DNA of 64,000 bases from Alitta virens (GCA_932294295.1 OW028580.1:25282975-25346974); one strand, 5' to 3'. Positions 48,201 through 58,960 are shown, counted from the stretch's first letter. Made by a program: numbers and translations. The notes: a model not told the origin generated them from the sequence alone.

Positions 48201-48528
48201 CCACCCGCCGGCTTCTACGGGCCACCCGCCGGCTTCTACGGGCCACCCGCCGGCTTCTACGGGCCACCCGCCGGCTTCCACGGGTTTTTTTTTTTTTTTT
48301 TACACCCGTGAGATTTCTACGGTTGTGCCATGCAAGCATGGCACAACCGGCTACCGGGGCCGGGTTTCGCGGCTTGGCCAAGGGTCCCACGGGTGCTTGA
48401 CGGGTATCCACGGGTATCCACGGGTGGCCGTATTGGGGCCGCCGGCTTCGAGCCGGGTAGCGATTTCGGCAACTATTACGTAATACTACGGGTTCACTAC
48501 GGCACAACCGGCCCGTGTGACAGTGGCT
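45293..48528. mobile_element. 3.2-kb foldback-like transposon with about 1-kb composite arms
   Basis: The outer ends AGCCACTGTCACACGGGCC and GGCCCGTGTGACAGTGGCT are inverted and flanked by TTA on both sides (45290-45292 and 48529-48531). The terminal repeat runs about 55 bp, to CGTAGTATTACGTAA. Inside it each arm has a GC-rich 21-bp minisatellite with a core like GGCGGGTTCTACGGGT (about 45400-45650 left, 48055-48290 right). Then come satellite-like monomers in opposite orientation: two on the left at 45664-46015 and three on the right at 47508-48015. Next inward, each arm has a further inverted block (46026-46260 against about 47195-47472). The centre includes a 141-bp tandem duplication (47101-47341). 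No transposase frame is seen. The TTA duplication suggests a PIF/Harbinger-type enzyme, but the superfamily is uncertain. Confidence 0.8.
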
Positions 48529-48534
48529 TTACAC

Positions 48535-49266
48535 TACAACTGAACTTAATATTGCATGCTATTTCTTCTTTATTTTGCTTGCCTAGTATCAGTCAATGAG
48601 CATTTTACATGTACAAATCAGCCCTTCCATACAAAACGTCTTCTTTGCAAGTTGTAAAATTTTAATTGTTTGTAGAATTTTAGTTTTTTTGTCATCTAAA
48701 CTGTTTTGGCACCAAAAATTCAGATATAAACTGTAAGCTTGACTGCAGAATGTAGCATATTTAGGGAATTCTGCAACAACACAATGTCATTAGCTTGGCA
48801 CTTGTGAAGAAAACAATTGCACCCGACTGGTATTTAAGATTTCTAAAATATTTTATGTTTAAATATTCAACAATATTTCAAAGGAATACTATTCTATTTT
48901 TTACTTGTAGTTATAAAAGTTATCTTTGCTACACCAAGCAGAATTTGTTTATTTGAACCTTCATGAACCATTGATTTCTTACTAATAGCCTGTGAATTGT
49001 GTTGTCAGTTTCTCTTGCTTTTGGAAATATTTCTTCTATTGCTGAATGATATCTCTACTAGGCTAATGAAAAAAATATTCACGAGCCCACAGAGTGGTTG
49101 ATTAAGGCAGGGACAAAAGTCGTTTTCCTCTGAACCCTTATTAATTAACTGCTGCTCAATAATGGTAATTAGCTTTAATTCTAAAATGTTTAACTAATCC
49201 TAGATTAAACATACTAAAACTTTCATTAAGCTCCTTATCCTTAAACAGCTGTCACTTGTAGTCTTG
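48535..49266. other. Upstream region of the Ser/Tyr-rich gene
   Basis: AT-rich, non-repetitive sequence between the foldback element and the TATA box at 49267. No further coding sequence is seen. Distal control elements of the downstream gene may lie here, but I recognise none. Confidence 0.5.
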
Positions 49267-49274
49267 TATATAAA
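49267..49274 (+). promoter_or_regulatory. TATA box of the Ser/Tyr-rich secreted protein gene
   Basis: TATATAAA lies 61 bp upstream of the ATG, predicting a start site near 49296-49300 and a very short 5' UTR. An ATG at 49292 lies at or just before that point and is out of frame with the main ORF. Confidence 0.65.
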
Positions 49275-49334
49275 TGGTTTTACAATCACTCATGAACATA
49301 GAAGCTGTTAATTGCCTACTGAGAACAAGCTACA

Positions 49335-49994
49335 ATGAAGAATTTGATAGGACTTGTTTTCCTTGTGACTGCTCTTCTTGTCTGCTCGGAGGGTCGTGCA
49401 AGCACATCAAGCTATGGGAGTAAATCAAGCGATGGAAGCTACTCAAGCTATTCAAGTGGATCCAGCTATATGAGCTACTCAAGCTATCCAGGATACTCAA
49501 GTTCTCCAAGCTACTCAAGCTATTCAAGCTTTTCGATTTACTCAGGTGGATCCATTTATATGAGCTACTCCAGCTATCCAAGCTACTCCAGCTACCCAAG
49601 CTACTCAAGCTACCCAAGCTACTCAAGCTATTCGAGTTACTCAAGCCTTCCAAGCTACTCCAGCTACCCAAGCTATTCAAGCTATTCGAGTTACTCCAGC
49701 TATCCAAGCTACTCCAGCTACCCAAGCTACTCAAGCTACCCAAGCTACTCAAGCTATTCGAGTTACTCAAGCCTTCCAAGCTACTCCAGCTACCCAAGCT
49801 ACTCAAGCTATTCGAGTTACTCCAGCTACCCAAGCTACTCCAGCTACCCAAGCTACTCCAGCTATCCAAGCTACTCCAGCTACCCAAGCTACTCAAGCTA
49901 TTCGAGTTACTCCAGCTATCCAAGCTACTCCAGCTACCCAAGCTACTCAAGCTATTCGAGTTACTCAAGCCTTCCAAGCTATTCGAGTTACTGA
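49335..49994 (+). CDS. Secreted Ser/Tyr-rich repetitive protein
   Basis: A single open frame of 219 codons. Residues 1-22 form a typical signal peptide: MKN, a hydrophobic core LIGLVFLVTALLV, then CSEGRA. The mature part starts STSSYGSK. From about residue 76 to the end it consists almost only of triplets SSY and PSY, with LPSY variants at Leu105, Leu147 and Leu213. It is roughly half Ser and a third Tyr, with no Cys and almost no charge. The ATG context (ACAATGA) is good. A TATA box lies 61 bp upstream and AATAAA 224 bp downstream, so a complete intronless gene is plausible. I do not recognise the family. Composition suggests an extracellular fibre, tube lining, cuticle or adhesive protein, with Tyr as a possible cross-linking or DOPA site and Ser as a possible phosphorylation site. 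Both roles are inference. The long open frame on the opposite strand is a by-product of the repeats. Confidence 0.78.
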   Translation: MKNLIGLVFLVTALLVCSEGRASTSSYGSKSSDGSYSSYSSGSSYMSYSSYPGYSSSPSYSSYSSFSIYSGGSIYMSYSSYPSYSSYPSYSSYPSYSSYSSYSSLPSYSSYPSYSSYSSYSSYPSYSSYPSYSSYPSYSSYSSYSSLPSYSSYPSYSSYSSYSSYPSYSSYPSYSSYPSYSSYPSYSSYSSYSSYPSYSSYPSYSSYSSYSSLPSYSSY

Positions 49995-50217
49995 TATTGA
50001 ATTGCAAGCAGCTAAAAGTCAGCATTCGAGGAGGTTTTTGCGAATAACTTTTATTCTTCAAAACATTTTTTGAGTTTCAGAAGAATAGATGAAAATTTCC
50101 AATCGAGACACATTGAAGCATGCTTTTTTTATTTTGTGAACACAACGTTTCAGCGAAGTATATTTCAAAGGAAAATTGTCCATGTTATTTTAGTACAATT
50201 GTGTAATACATTTGAAG

Positions 50218-50223
50218 AATAAA
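50218..50223 (+). terminator. Poly(A) signal of the Ser/Tyr-rich gene
   Basis: AATAAA followed about 25 bp later by a GT-rich stretch (TTGGTTTGTTGTT), the usual layout of a cleavage site. This gives a 3' UTR of about 245 nt. Confidence 0.7.
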
Positions 50224-50339
50224 ACTTGTAAACCTCCTGCTATGATTGGTTTGTTGTTCATTTCAAAACTTATTAAAATTACAAAAATTAAACCAGTTTG
50301 GGTAAAATGAAGGCAGTGTGGCATTTATCTATTTAGTTA

Positions 50340-50640
50340 GTTAGTTAGTGTTTTTGTTTAACGCCTCATCAGCACCTGAGTGGGCTATGTAGAGGCTCTC
50401 TAGGGTAAGATTGATTATCTATAGTTGGTAGTAGAAACCAGAAGCATGTAAAAAATCAATAATTGTCTGCGTTGGATAGCTGGAGCAGCTTGTGCAATGC
50501 GCACTGTCCTGTTTTAGCCACTGGGGATAGAGGACTTCACCCTTAGTGTTTCCACCCGCGCCGCGTGGAGGCCGAGGACCTTCGAGGGCTCCTGAAAAAA
50601 GATACTTTAGTTGTCCGCAAACATGTTAATGTTGCATGCA
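50340..50640. repeat. Probable dispersed element
   Basis: A (TTAG)n run is followed by GTTTAACGCCTCATCAGCAC and a GC-rich block near 50520-50595 (TTTCCACCCGCGCCGCGTGG) unlike the AT-rich flanks. The composition suggests a retroposon fragment, but there is no second copy in this window to prove it. Confidence 0.3.
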
Positions 50641-51950
50641 GTTGCATTTTTTAGGTCATTACCATAAGAAGTTACCTGATAGTGAATTATTAAAGAGATG
50701 TCTTAAAATTCAAAAAGATTTTCTTGTACAAGGCCAGTATAGTTGGTTTGGCAAAGGGAGTGATATATTGAATAATTGTGTATAACCCTAGATGCAGAAA
50801 TTAATAACACAACACACCAACGAAAGCTTAGGACCTATAAACTTTTTTAAAATGACTTTAGGTTAGAACCCTATTTACTTATAAACCTAAATAGGAAGGC
50901 ATATAATAAGATTGCTAGATTCAGAACCAGCTCAGACTCTGCATAAAATGTAATGTAAATGAACTAGAAGATGAAATACATTGTCTTTTCATAACATAGG
51001 AAAGTTTACAGGGATAATGACTTCTAAGGAGCCTGAGCTGCTGAAAGTCCTAGGTAGATTTCTTTTAAATGCTGATGTCTAAGTTTGCAATCATCCCTCT
51101 CCTAGGGTTGCATAGAACAAATCTCCCAGAACAACTGTATATAAACTGCTTGAAACTGTAGACATAACGTGTTAGGACAAAATCCTGTATTGTATATGGA
51201 AACTGCCGTATGAACAGTTGATGTTGCTCGTTCTGTGCCTCGTTCTGATATTGTATAATGTATATACCTAGGTTACCACTGTATGTGATGATATATCTGC
51301 CTACATCCACTTCCATGTATAAATGTGTATGTAAAACAATATTATATAGTACATAGAATTGCTGATATGATGTTAACTATGATCATCTATGTACATAACT
51401 TTCACTTGGTGGCTGGAACCCTTAATAAATTTATTTTTATTTTTTCTCTTCTTTTAATGAATTTCTATTTATTTTATTTTAAAATGTACAGTGTACTCAT
51501 GTTTTGCAAAATTTTCTGTTGAATTTTAATGTATTGATGTTGCGACAAATGTCATATTTGACATAATACTGTCAATAAAAATTATATATATACTTATTCA
51601 ATGACATAATTTTTTCTGTTTCAATTTTTCTTTTTATTAAGTAATTTATCCCGTAAGCTATCTATTTTCCATTCATTTTATCATTGTATCATATATTCAT
51701 TCGTTCATATTTTGATTTGCAGCCCAATTTTAAACTATTCTGAATATGAAAACTGGAGTATAATACATTTTAGATAAATTACTCCTGATTAATTTAGCTA
51801 CTATCATGTCATGGTAACGAGGCACAGAACAAGCAACATCAACTGTTCACACGGCAGTCTCCATATACAATACAGGATGTGTGCATGGTAAGACAACACA
51901 GTGAAGTATTGCTAAATCTTGAAGTGAGACTTTATTCAGTAACAGCGCAG
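50641..51950. other. Intergenic stretch without recognised features
   Basis: AT-rich. Part of 51150-51260 (AACTGCCGTATGAACAGTTG) resembles the inverse of 51820-51880 (CAACATCAACTGTTCACACG), a diverged inverted pair about 650 bp apart. No gene is seen. Confidence 0.4.
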
Positions 51951-52134
51951 GTGGGTGGGTGGATTAGGGCTTAACGTCTTGTATTTCTGCACACCTGTTG
52001 GGCTAATCAGGACAGGCATGGACCATGGCAATGAGATGATGGATGAAACAGCCATCCAACTTAGGCTCACCGGGAAATGAACCCAGGACCTAGTTGGAAG
52101 CCTAGTGCACTACCACTGAGCTAGGGCCCCACCC
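51951..52134 (-). mobile_element. tRNA-derived SINE, best-preserved copy
   Basis: On the minus strand it begins with a tRNA-like head carrying TAGCTCAGTGGTAG (A box) and GGTTCATTTCC (B box, with CGA changed to CAT). A body with AAGTTGGATGGCTGTTTCAT follows, ending in CTAATCCACCCACCC. The boxes are correctly ordered about 30 bp apart, as in an RNA polymerase III promoter. No target duplication could be made out. Confidence 0.85.
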
Positions 52135-52637
52135 AGAGTCAGAGCAGTCTACTTGATGCAATTGATCGATACATGCAGTCGGACAAAGTAATAGAATAAT
52201 TTCCTAAATTTCAAAATCTAAGTTAAGGCCCTGGGGCTGCCTATTTATAGATTTGCTTGGCTAGAGGTTGTAATTAGTGTTGAGAGGTTAGTTTAAATCT
52301 AGTATCTAGGATTTCATTTGGAAAACCCTAGACTACAGTTCGCATGAGGCTATAGTGTTCATGTTAGCCAGATCCTTACTTATGTGCATTGTTATAATCA
52401 TTCTCTACTTAAGTCCAAGTACTGAGTCTAAGTACAGCAATTGACCCCAAACCTGCACTGCACTGTAACAAGTGTCTGTGGTTGTCTTGCAATTTAACCG
52501 TAATTTTTACAACAAATACTTGAACCATACACATTACACAAGCAGAGCTTTGTTTCATGATGGCTGACATGAAGTGTTACTAATAATATGTATTTTACAG
52601 TATATATACTTACAAAATGATACTACGAATGTAGTAC

Positions 52638-52920
52638 CTAGTACCTACGAAAGCCTGTGAGGGACTTCTTAGTTCTTACTTCCTACTTCTTACTTCCTAC
52701 TTTTCAGTTCCTAGTTCTTACTTGTTACTTCTTAGTTTTTTCAAAATTGGATATATGATTGTTTAAGGTCTCAATGCTACTGGGATTAAGTGATGTCAGA
52801 GCATTGGCGTATAACAGAACTTTGTATAATTGTGTCCTACTCATTTTGTTGAGAAGTGAAAAGACCTAAGACTAAGAAGTAAGAACTAAGAAGTTCCTTC
52901 CAGGCTTTCGTAAGTACTAG
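52638..52920. mobile_element. 283-bp MITE with about 45-bp terminal inverted repeats
   Basis: The left end CTAGTACCTACGAAAGCCTG and the right end, reverse-complemented CTAGTACTTACGAAAGCCTG, differ at one base. The similarity continues through GGGACTTCTTAGTTCTTACT. TTACTTCCTAC repeats inside the left arm have expanded. It has no coding capacity, and the flanking duplication is not clear. Confidence 0.8.
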
Positions 52921-53205
52921 TCTTTGAGCTTCCCTCCACATGCCAAACACAATCATATGCATTAAACAAGTGAACCTGTGGTACTATCAGTCTCACCTGT
53001 TCCTTGGGCTGACATGGGTTCCATTCCACATGTGTGAATAAAGCTGCTATTGATGTGGAATCAGCTGTCAGCTGCTTCAATGTCAAAATCCAAAGACACA
53101 AAAACAACCTGAACCAAGTGAACTGGATATGCTAGCTGTTTGCTGTTCTCCGCTTTGCAGTGTAATATTGTTTGTTGAATCTATTTGCCCTAATCACATA
53201 ATCAG

Positions 53206-53503
53206 AGTCTTTTCACTGAGCAGCCCTGAATTCAGCAAGACATAAGTCTTTCCTCTCCTCTTAATACTCAGTTTGCTTCTCAGATATAGTAGGGCATAAC
53301 TGATTCCATAAATATAATTTTCTCTGGGAATTAATAGAAATCAACTAAATGATAATATGTCAAATATACATCAAAATGCACTTAAAATACTGCTGCTAGG
53401 ATGCACTTTGCTTCAGCCAATCAGATTAAATGGTGGGAACCTTTTGAGCCAATAGAATTGCAGTATTCTTTCTTATCCACCAGGAGAAAATACAGAGAAC
53501 CTT
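53206..53503 (-). repeat. R1 interspersed repeat, minus-strand copy
   Basis: Inverted relative to the copies at 32441-37884. It starts at AGTCTTTTCACTGAGCAGCC and ends near CCACCAGGAGAAAATACAGAG. Both CCAAT motifs are present (CAGCCAATCAG and GAGCCAATAG). The GC-box-like site is changed to GGTGGGAACC. Confidence 0.9.
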
Positions 53504-54628
53504 CTGTGAAAATCCAATATTAAGTTATATGTCCTAACAATCCCAACGACATATATCAGATTAAAAGGTTTTGATGAAAACTGGCTTTAAAATGATATAC
53601 ACAGGACATTTGGGAGTAGTTTGTCAATCGCATGTATAATAAAATCAGTAACATATAGAAAGAAATAAAGAAATAATCGATAAAGGATAAGTAAATAAAA
53701 AAATAAAAGAGGCAGGACTAAAACTGACTAATTTGTTAAAGTTGACTACATTGTCAGTCAAAATAGGGGTCAGTCATTCTAGTCACAATAAAAAATCTAA
53801 GATCTTTATAATAGGGGAACTCTTCATGAGCCACATTTCGGCCAGATGTCATTCGCGTGAGATGTCAAATTGGAGGTGCCTTGTACTGTGTTAATGCCGA
53901 GGCAAGTAAAAGACCCCACCCATGGGGTAAATATATTGCGTGTTACGTGGTGGACTCCAAGCCTATCATCTCATCATTACGTCTGCCTGTGAAAGCTGGT
54001 CATATAAACTAAAAGCTTCAGACCAGTAACAAATTGCAAAATAATAAAAAAATTAAAAACCAATGATTCAGTACCCCCCTAGTACATCCTAACCATTGAC
54101 GATCCCTATGCCACAACTTGACATGCACGTAGAACCTGTAAAATAGCCACCTTTTAGATGTGTCATGTACATGCAGCCACCTCCTGGCACTTGCAAAATG
54201 TGGTTAGTAGCCTTTTGGCGTTGATATCTTGGCGATAATCTAATTATGACTTAGGGCAGGGTATTAAACAAGAGCAGACAGCATGTGGTTCCATCTTTCA
54301 TCGAAGTACTTCCTCTGCAAAAAAGAACTGAGGAATTCCTTTCTGTGTAAAGTAGAACACCATGTGAAGGTGAGCACTGACTGTGTAAGACTTCTAATGT
54401 AATGCCCCTGTATCTGCGAAATGATATTGTATCTCTCAAATAAGACCACCTCACCAGCAAGACCACTTAATTTGCACTCGTGTGAGCGTTATATGGAAAC
54501 TCACTGTACCTAGAAAGCCAAATGGTCATGACCAAATCGAGCTATGTTGGACAGATATTGCATTGTCTGGCCAATCAGACTGCGCCAACACCAGGCCAGT
54601 GTTAATCCAATTTAATTTTATCAGGGTC
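53504..54628. other. Intergenic stretch with old repeat traces
   Basis: GAGGCAAGTAAAAGACCCCA and CATCTCATCATTACGTCTGC (53885-53985) echo sequences near 18030-18115 and 31960-32020. No gene is seen. Confidence 0.4.
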
Positions 54629-54688
54629 CCAGATAGCATTCCAGTGGCCTATATGGAAACGATGCTGGGCCAATTTGGAATGCCATTC
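54629..54688. mobile_element. Palindromic MITE copy with internal deletion
   Basis: CCAGATAGCATTCC is followed directly by GTGGCCTATATGGAAACGAT and GGCCAATTTGGAATG. About 50 bp of the 117-bp element are missing and the right end is altered. Confidence 0.65.
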
Positions 54689-54950
54689 ATACAACAGGAG
54701 TCCCCAGATAACATGCCTCACTGACTAGACATCAGTCTGATGACAGCCACCACTACACGTCGAGAAAGCTATCATTGTTACCTGCATCGGTTTATATGTA
54801 TTTGTATTGCTGATTCTTCTAAATAAAATAAAAAATTGGAATGATGTAGATCGATCTGGCTTTGCTATTTTTAATGTAAGTATTGTGACCCAATCAACCA
54901 ACAGTTCCTTCATGCACAATTTCTTGATTGATTTCATGATCCAGTGTATC

Positions 54951-55035
54951 CCAGATAGCATTTCAAATCTTACCGACGTCAGTGCGATGTCGGTGACGTC
55001 AAACCGATGTAGAAACGACACTGGCCCGATTTTGT
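54951..55035. mobile_element. Palindromic MITE copy, right end decayed
   Basis: Starts CCAGATAGCATTTCAAATC and continues with GATGTCGGTGACGTCAAACC. The right terminal repeat is lost after CCCGATTTTGTGG. It lies 260 bp from the preceding copy in the same orientation. Confidence 0.65.
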
Positions 55036-56603
55036 GGACGATGTCGAGTCAACTACTACACCAGGATTGTGTAATGGATTTAGGTGATTATGTATATAAT
55101 AAGGTTAAAACCCTCACAGGACTTAAACCCCACCAGGGCATGGAGTTGGCCAGCCAGATCACTACTGCCTCACTCCACCAAAATGTAATGTGTACTTAGC
55201 AATAGGCAACCACAGTGATAGCGCTGGTGTGATGTGAGCTCCTGTGCCCCTGTGGTTACCACATTTTTCAAGGCCGAGTAATTTTAGACTAGAATGCAGT
55301 TGTAAGGTCAGCAGAACTTACTTATACAGAGGTCAGCATAATTTACTATGTATAACCAAAATATTTAGAAAACATAATTGTGAAAAAAGAACTGCAAGTT
55401 AACAACAAACGATCCAATGTCAGAATGACAGGGGTAGTCACATTATGGTGCTTTTTTTCTTACTGCTTCTCCTTAAACTACGGAAGTGTATTGCTGCCAA
55501 CCAAAATAAATTTCGTAATAACGAAAAAAACTTTTTTTGGCAGATAGTAGTTTTTGGCAGCGTAGTTTGACTGTGTTTAATAAAAATGCTAATTGTAAAG
55601 TAAAAACCTAGAGATATTTGGCCAATAGCAATTAACTCATGCACAACTCAATTGTGGTCACTTTTTTCAACTGAATTTTGTGTGAATTAACTTGACACTT
55701 TCATAGCTACTAACTAAACATCCATTAATGAATGAATGAATTACTTTTATCGACATGTAGAGGCCACAAAAGACCTTCGACTTTCTATCTATGTGATCAT
55801 AATTGTTTGATATTGTATTCTATAAATGCTTTTTTTTCTTTTGCCCTTGTTTTTTTTCTTTCTTTCTTTTTTTGTTACTTTATTTATAATAAATTTTAAA
55901 TGTTAAATATAATAGGGGGAAAATCAACCCTTGGGTAATGGTATTTTGTAAATACTCGGATGTATCCCCTTCCAACACAATATATGTTATTTTTGTATCA
56001 CGTGCTATTTGTATACTTGTAAATTAATGTACTTAAGTGTTGGTCAATAATAAAATGTCTAAAATGTCTAATGTACTTTGTGTGCTCCTATGTGATTGAT
56101 GCATTGTTTGTGTTCTTAGCTCCATGCTATACTGTGACAAGTTCAATCTGATTTGAAACATTAAAAACTTGCTATATGAGATTCTGATAATCACCACACC
56201 ATTTTACAGGTACCCAGTTCAAATAAATTGCAGGTTTTTTTTTAAGAACACACAGAGCACTACAAGTAAAAAGAAAAATAACAAAATGGCACAATAATGA
56301 TAAGGTTTTTGATATAATACAATACTGTAATGTATCACTGTTGTAATTATGGCAATTCAATTAAAAACACTGGAGGTCCATATGTACAAAACAGATCTAA
56401 AGTCAACTTCAAATTGAAGTTTTTAAATATACACAAGATTACTGACTTCAGTTATTATACGGAGAGGGTGCCATCATTACATAAATGAATAAATAAATTG
56501 GAGGTTTTGCATATAAAGTTGGTGTTTGTTATGTATTATAATGCTGTCAGCAATATTTAGCAAATGCAGAAAACATAGTTTCTCTTTTATCAATATACAA
56601 TGT
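55036..56603. other. Intergenic stretch without recognised features
   Basis: Contains a (TGAA)n run and ATCGACATGTAGAGGCCAC (about 55728-55775), similar to 31672-31715, perhaps a shared retroposon tail. There is also a (TTTC)n tract near 55850. No gene is seen. Confidence 0.4.
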
Positions 56604-56940
56604 TATTACGAAAAAAACATTTGGTAATTACAAAAAAACATTTGGTAATTACGAAAAAAAAACATTTGGTAATTACGGGGGAAAAAACATTTTTTAATTA
56701 CGAAAAAAAACATTTTGTAATTACGAAAAAACTTGGTAATTACGAAAAAAAACTTTTGGTAATTACGGTAAAACATTTGGTTATTACGAAAAAGAAAAAA
56801 AAACTTTTGGTAATTACGAATAAAAAGTAATTAAGAAACAACTATTGGTAATTATGTGGAAAAAAAACTTTTGATAATTACGAAAAAAACTATTGGTAAT
56901 TATAAAAAGTTTTGTGGTAATTACAAAAAGTAATTACGAA
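56604..56940 (+). repeat. Degenerate 22-bp minisatellite
   Basis: Units built on TTTGGTAATTACGAAAAAAA with variable A-run length, about 14 in a row. The open frame over it is an artefact of the repeat. Confidence 0.9.
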
Positions 56941-57363
56941 ATTAGGCTTCCGTATCAAACAACTATTTTCTATTGGAAACAATATATTTTCGTAGCAACC
57001 CTAAAAAGGTATAAAGTAGCTGCACCAGTCCCGAAATATAACCTGATCATTTATTTATATCACTCCACACCTCTGACCAGAAAGTCAAGAATAATTTTTC
57101 TTTGTAGTCCCAACTTTATGAGTGTTGAAAGGAATATATCTATCAATTGTGACACCTTCATAGGCTTACAAAGATGAATGACCTTCCATTTGGGCTTCTA
57201 TGCAACCTTTACTGATTGCCAATTTCATTGTTTGGCTCCTCATCAAGAACCTCACACAAATGCATGCCCTTATTAAACAGGGTTTCCAGTTAAAATTTTT
57301 ATCATGTTTCTTCTGGAGGCATAATGAAAGAAGATATGTTATTCCAGGTCGGCAACACGTTGG

Positions 57364-57496
57364 CGGTGGTGATGGATTAGGGCTTTACGTCCTGTATTTC
57401 TGCACCTGATGGGCTAATTAGGACAGGTAGGGACCATGGCAATGAGACGAAGGATGAAACAGCCATCCAACATAGGCTCAACTAGGAATTGAACCT
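57364..57496 (-). mobile_element. tRNA-derived SINE, truncated copy with target duplication
   Basis: Carries the SINE body and breaks off inside the tRNA-like B-box region (ATTGAACCT). Direct repeats GGCAACA(C/T)GTTGG flank it (57351-57363 and 57497-57509). A 5'-truncated copy with an intact duplication is the signature of LINE-type target-primed reverse transcription. Confidence 0.85.
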
Positions 57497-57509
57497 GGCA
57501 ACATGTTGG

Positions 57510-58904
57510 TTCAAGGATTTTTAGATTTTATTTTATATCCAAGCAACTTTAAAAACATGATATAGAACAAATGGATAAATACAAAACAAGAATATTTAAT
57601 GTTCTATTTTGTATAACATTATGTAGGGATTATACACAAAAATTAGTTGCGAGGATGTGGCTACAAGAGCCCGAGAAGGGCTATGGTGCAGCCACCCTTG
57701 GATAACTAATCAGTTAAAAAATTTAAGTTGTTATTGTAAATAATATATCAAAATTATAGAAATCGTGACATCGCAATAGAAGTAATTACATGAAAATGTA
57801 CGAAATTTCATGAAAAATGAAAATGTATGAAAACTCCCATCGGATGATCCGACACTGGCGACGCGGACCCAACATCGTGTCGATGCAACATATTACTGGC
57901 AAATCCCACCAGCAGAAGCACAAATACCAATGCTGCACAGAGAAGCTGAAGCTATCTCACAGCAGATACCATAGATGTGAAAAAATAAACCCTAGATGAC
58001 GTCATGAGAATCTAGGGCTCCCATTGGCTAAGGGCCTGCCTCGACAATGGGAGACAATTTTGTTTAGTAGCAGTTGGTCTATCTCAGTCTAGCTCAGTCT
58101 GGCTTGTAAGGACTGATATTAAAATATGGATCATGCTGGGATATATTACTGTTACTAACCAAATGGCTTCACTGATATGGCAACCATGGTGCAGCCCCCG
58201 CTCCCCACCCAATCCAATTTTTCTCCTATGCATACCAGCCTTGCATGTATTTCGCCCCTAACCATCACTAACATATGGTTAGTATCTCCTGGTTGTGTAA
58301 GCAAGCAGCTAAAATAGTGTTAGCCAAACAATGTGTAAGTATGGCCCATTACTCTGGCTATCTTGAACATTTCTGTGTGTCAGAACATTGCCCACTTGTT
58401 AGTCCAAAAAGGTGGTTTGTCTCAGGTCACTGTTGTTAATGCATGGTGGCGAGTTTCATGATTACTGCACTAAGATAGTTTGTCTGTTGACACAATATAA
58501 ATGCTTTTTCCAATAAGCTTCAAAGAATGATGCAATTTTAAAAACAGTGGAAATTCTGTTGTAGCTATTTAATTTTAGATATAGATTTTTATTGACAGCA
58601 AAATATTAAATTGATACATGTGTCAGCATGACAAAATAACAAATGGCAAAAAATAAAAAGATAATAGAAATACATGGATCAACAGTTAAAATAATTAAAT
58701 AAGTAGAGCTATATTATGACTAATACTAATCAACATTACATAGTCTGTCTAAGAAATTCTAAAGCCGCCGGAACTAAACAAATAATAGTAATTATACTGT
58801 TTAAAAAGCACCAACAAATAATTTTATATAACTAGAATATTATGCTCAACAGAAAATGTAGAATTTAATAATGATGAAATAGTAAAATTTTACCATCAGT
58901 CAAA
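57510..58904. other. Intergenic stretch without recognised features
   Basis: Includes a small imperfect palindrome (CCCTAGATGACGTCATGAGA, then ATCTAGGG, near 57989-58016). No gene is seen. Confidence 0.45.
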
Positions 58905-58960
58905 TTAAGTTAGCTGTTTTAACAAACAGCCTAGCCAGACACATTTCCAGTGCGTCTATG
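58905..58960 (+). repeat. Short dispersed repeat, copy 1
   Basis: GTTAGCTGTTTTAACAAACAGCCTAG-type sequence (given in part) followed by GTGCGTCTATGG. A second copy lies at 60052-60110. The core GCTGTTT-AACAAACAGC is a small palindrome. Confidence 0.45.

Noticed and set aside
48163..48507. Open frames with TGHPPAS repeats
   Set aside because: Minisatellite of the right arm, interrupted by a poly-T tract. No independent coding evidence.
49330..50061. 243-codon open frame antisense to the Ser/Tyr-rich gene, rich in Ser, Leu and Asn
   Set aside because: It mirrors the 9-bp repeat in another frame. It has no signal peptide or promoter, and the plus-strand frame has both plus a poly(A) signal.
54251..54466. 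Minus-strand open frames at 54.25-54.47 kb considered as a LINE fragment
   Set aside because: No conserved reverse-transcriptase or endonuclease motif found in any frame.
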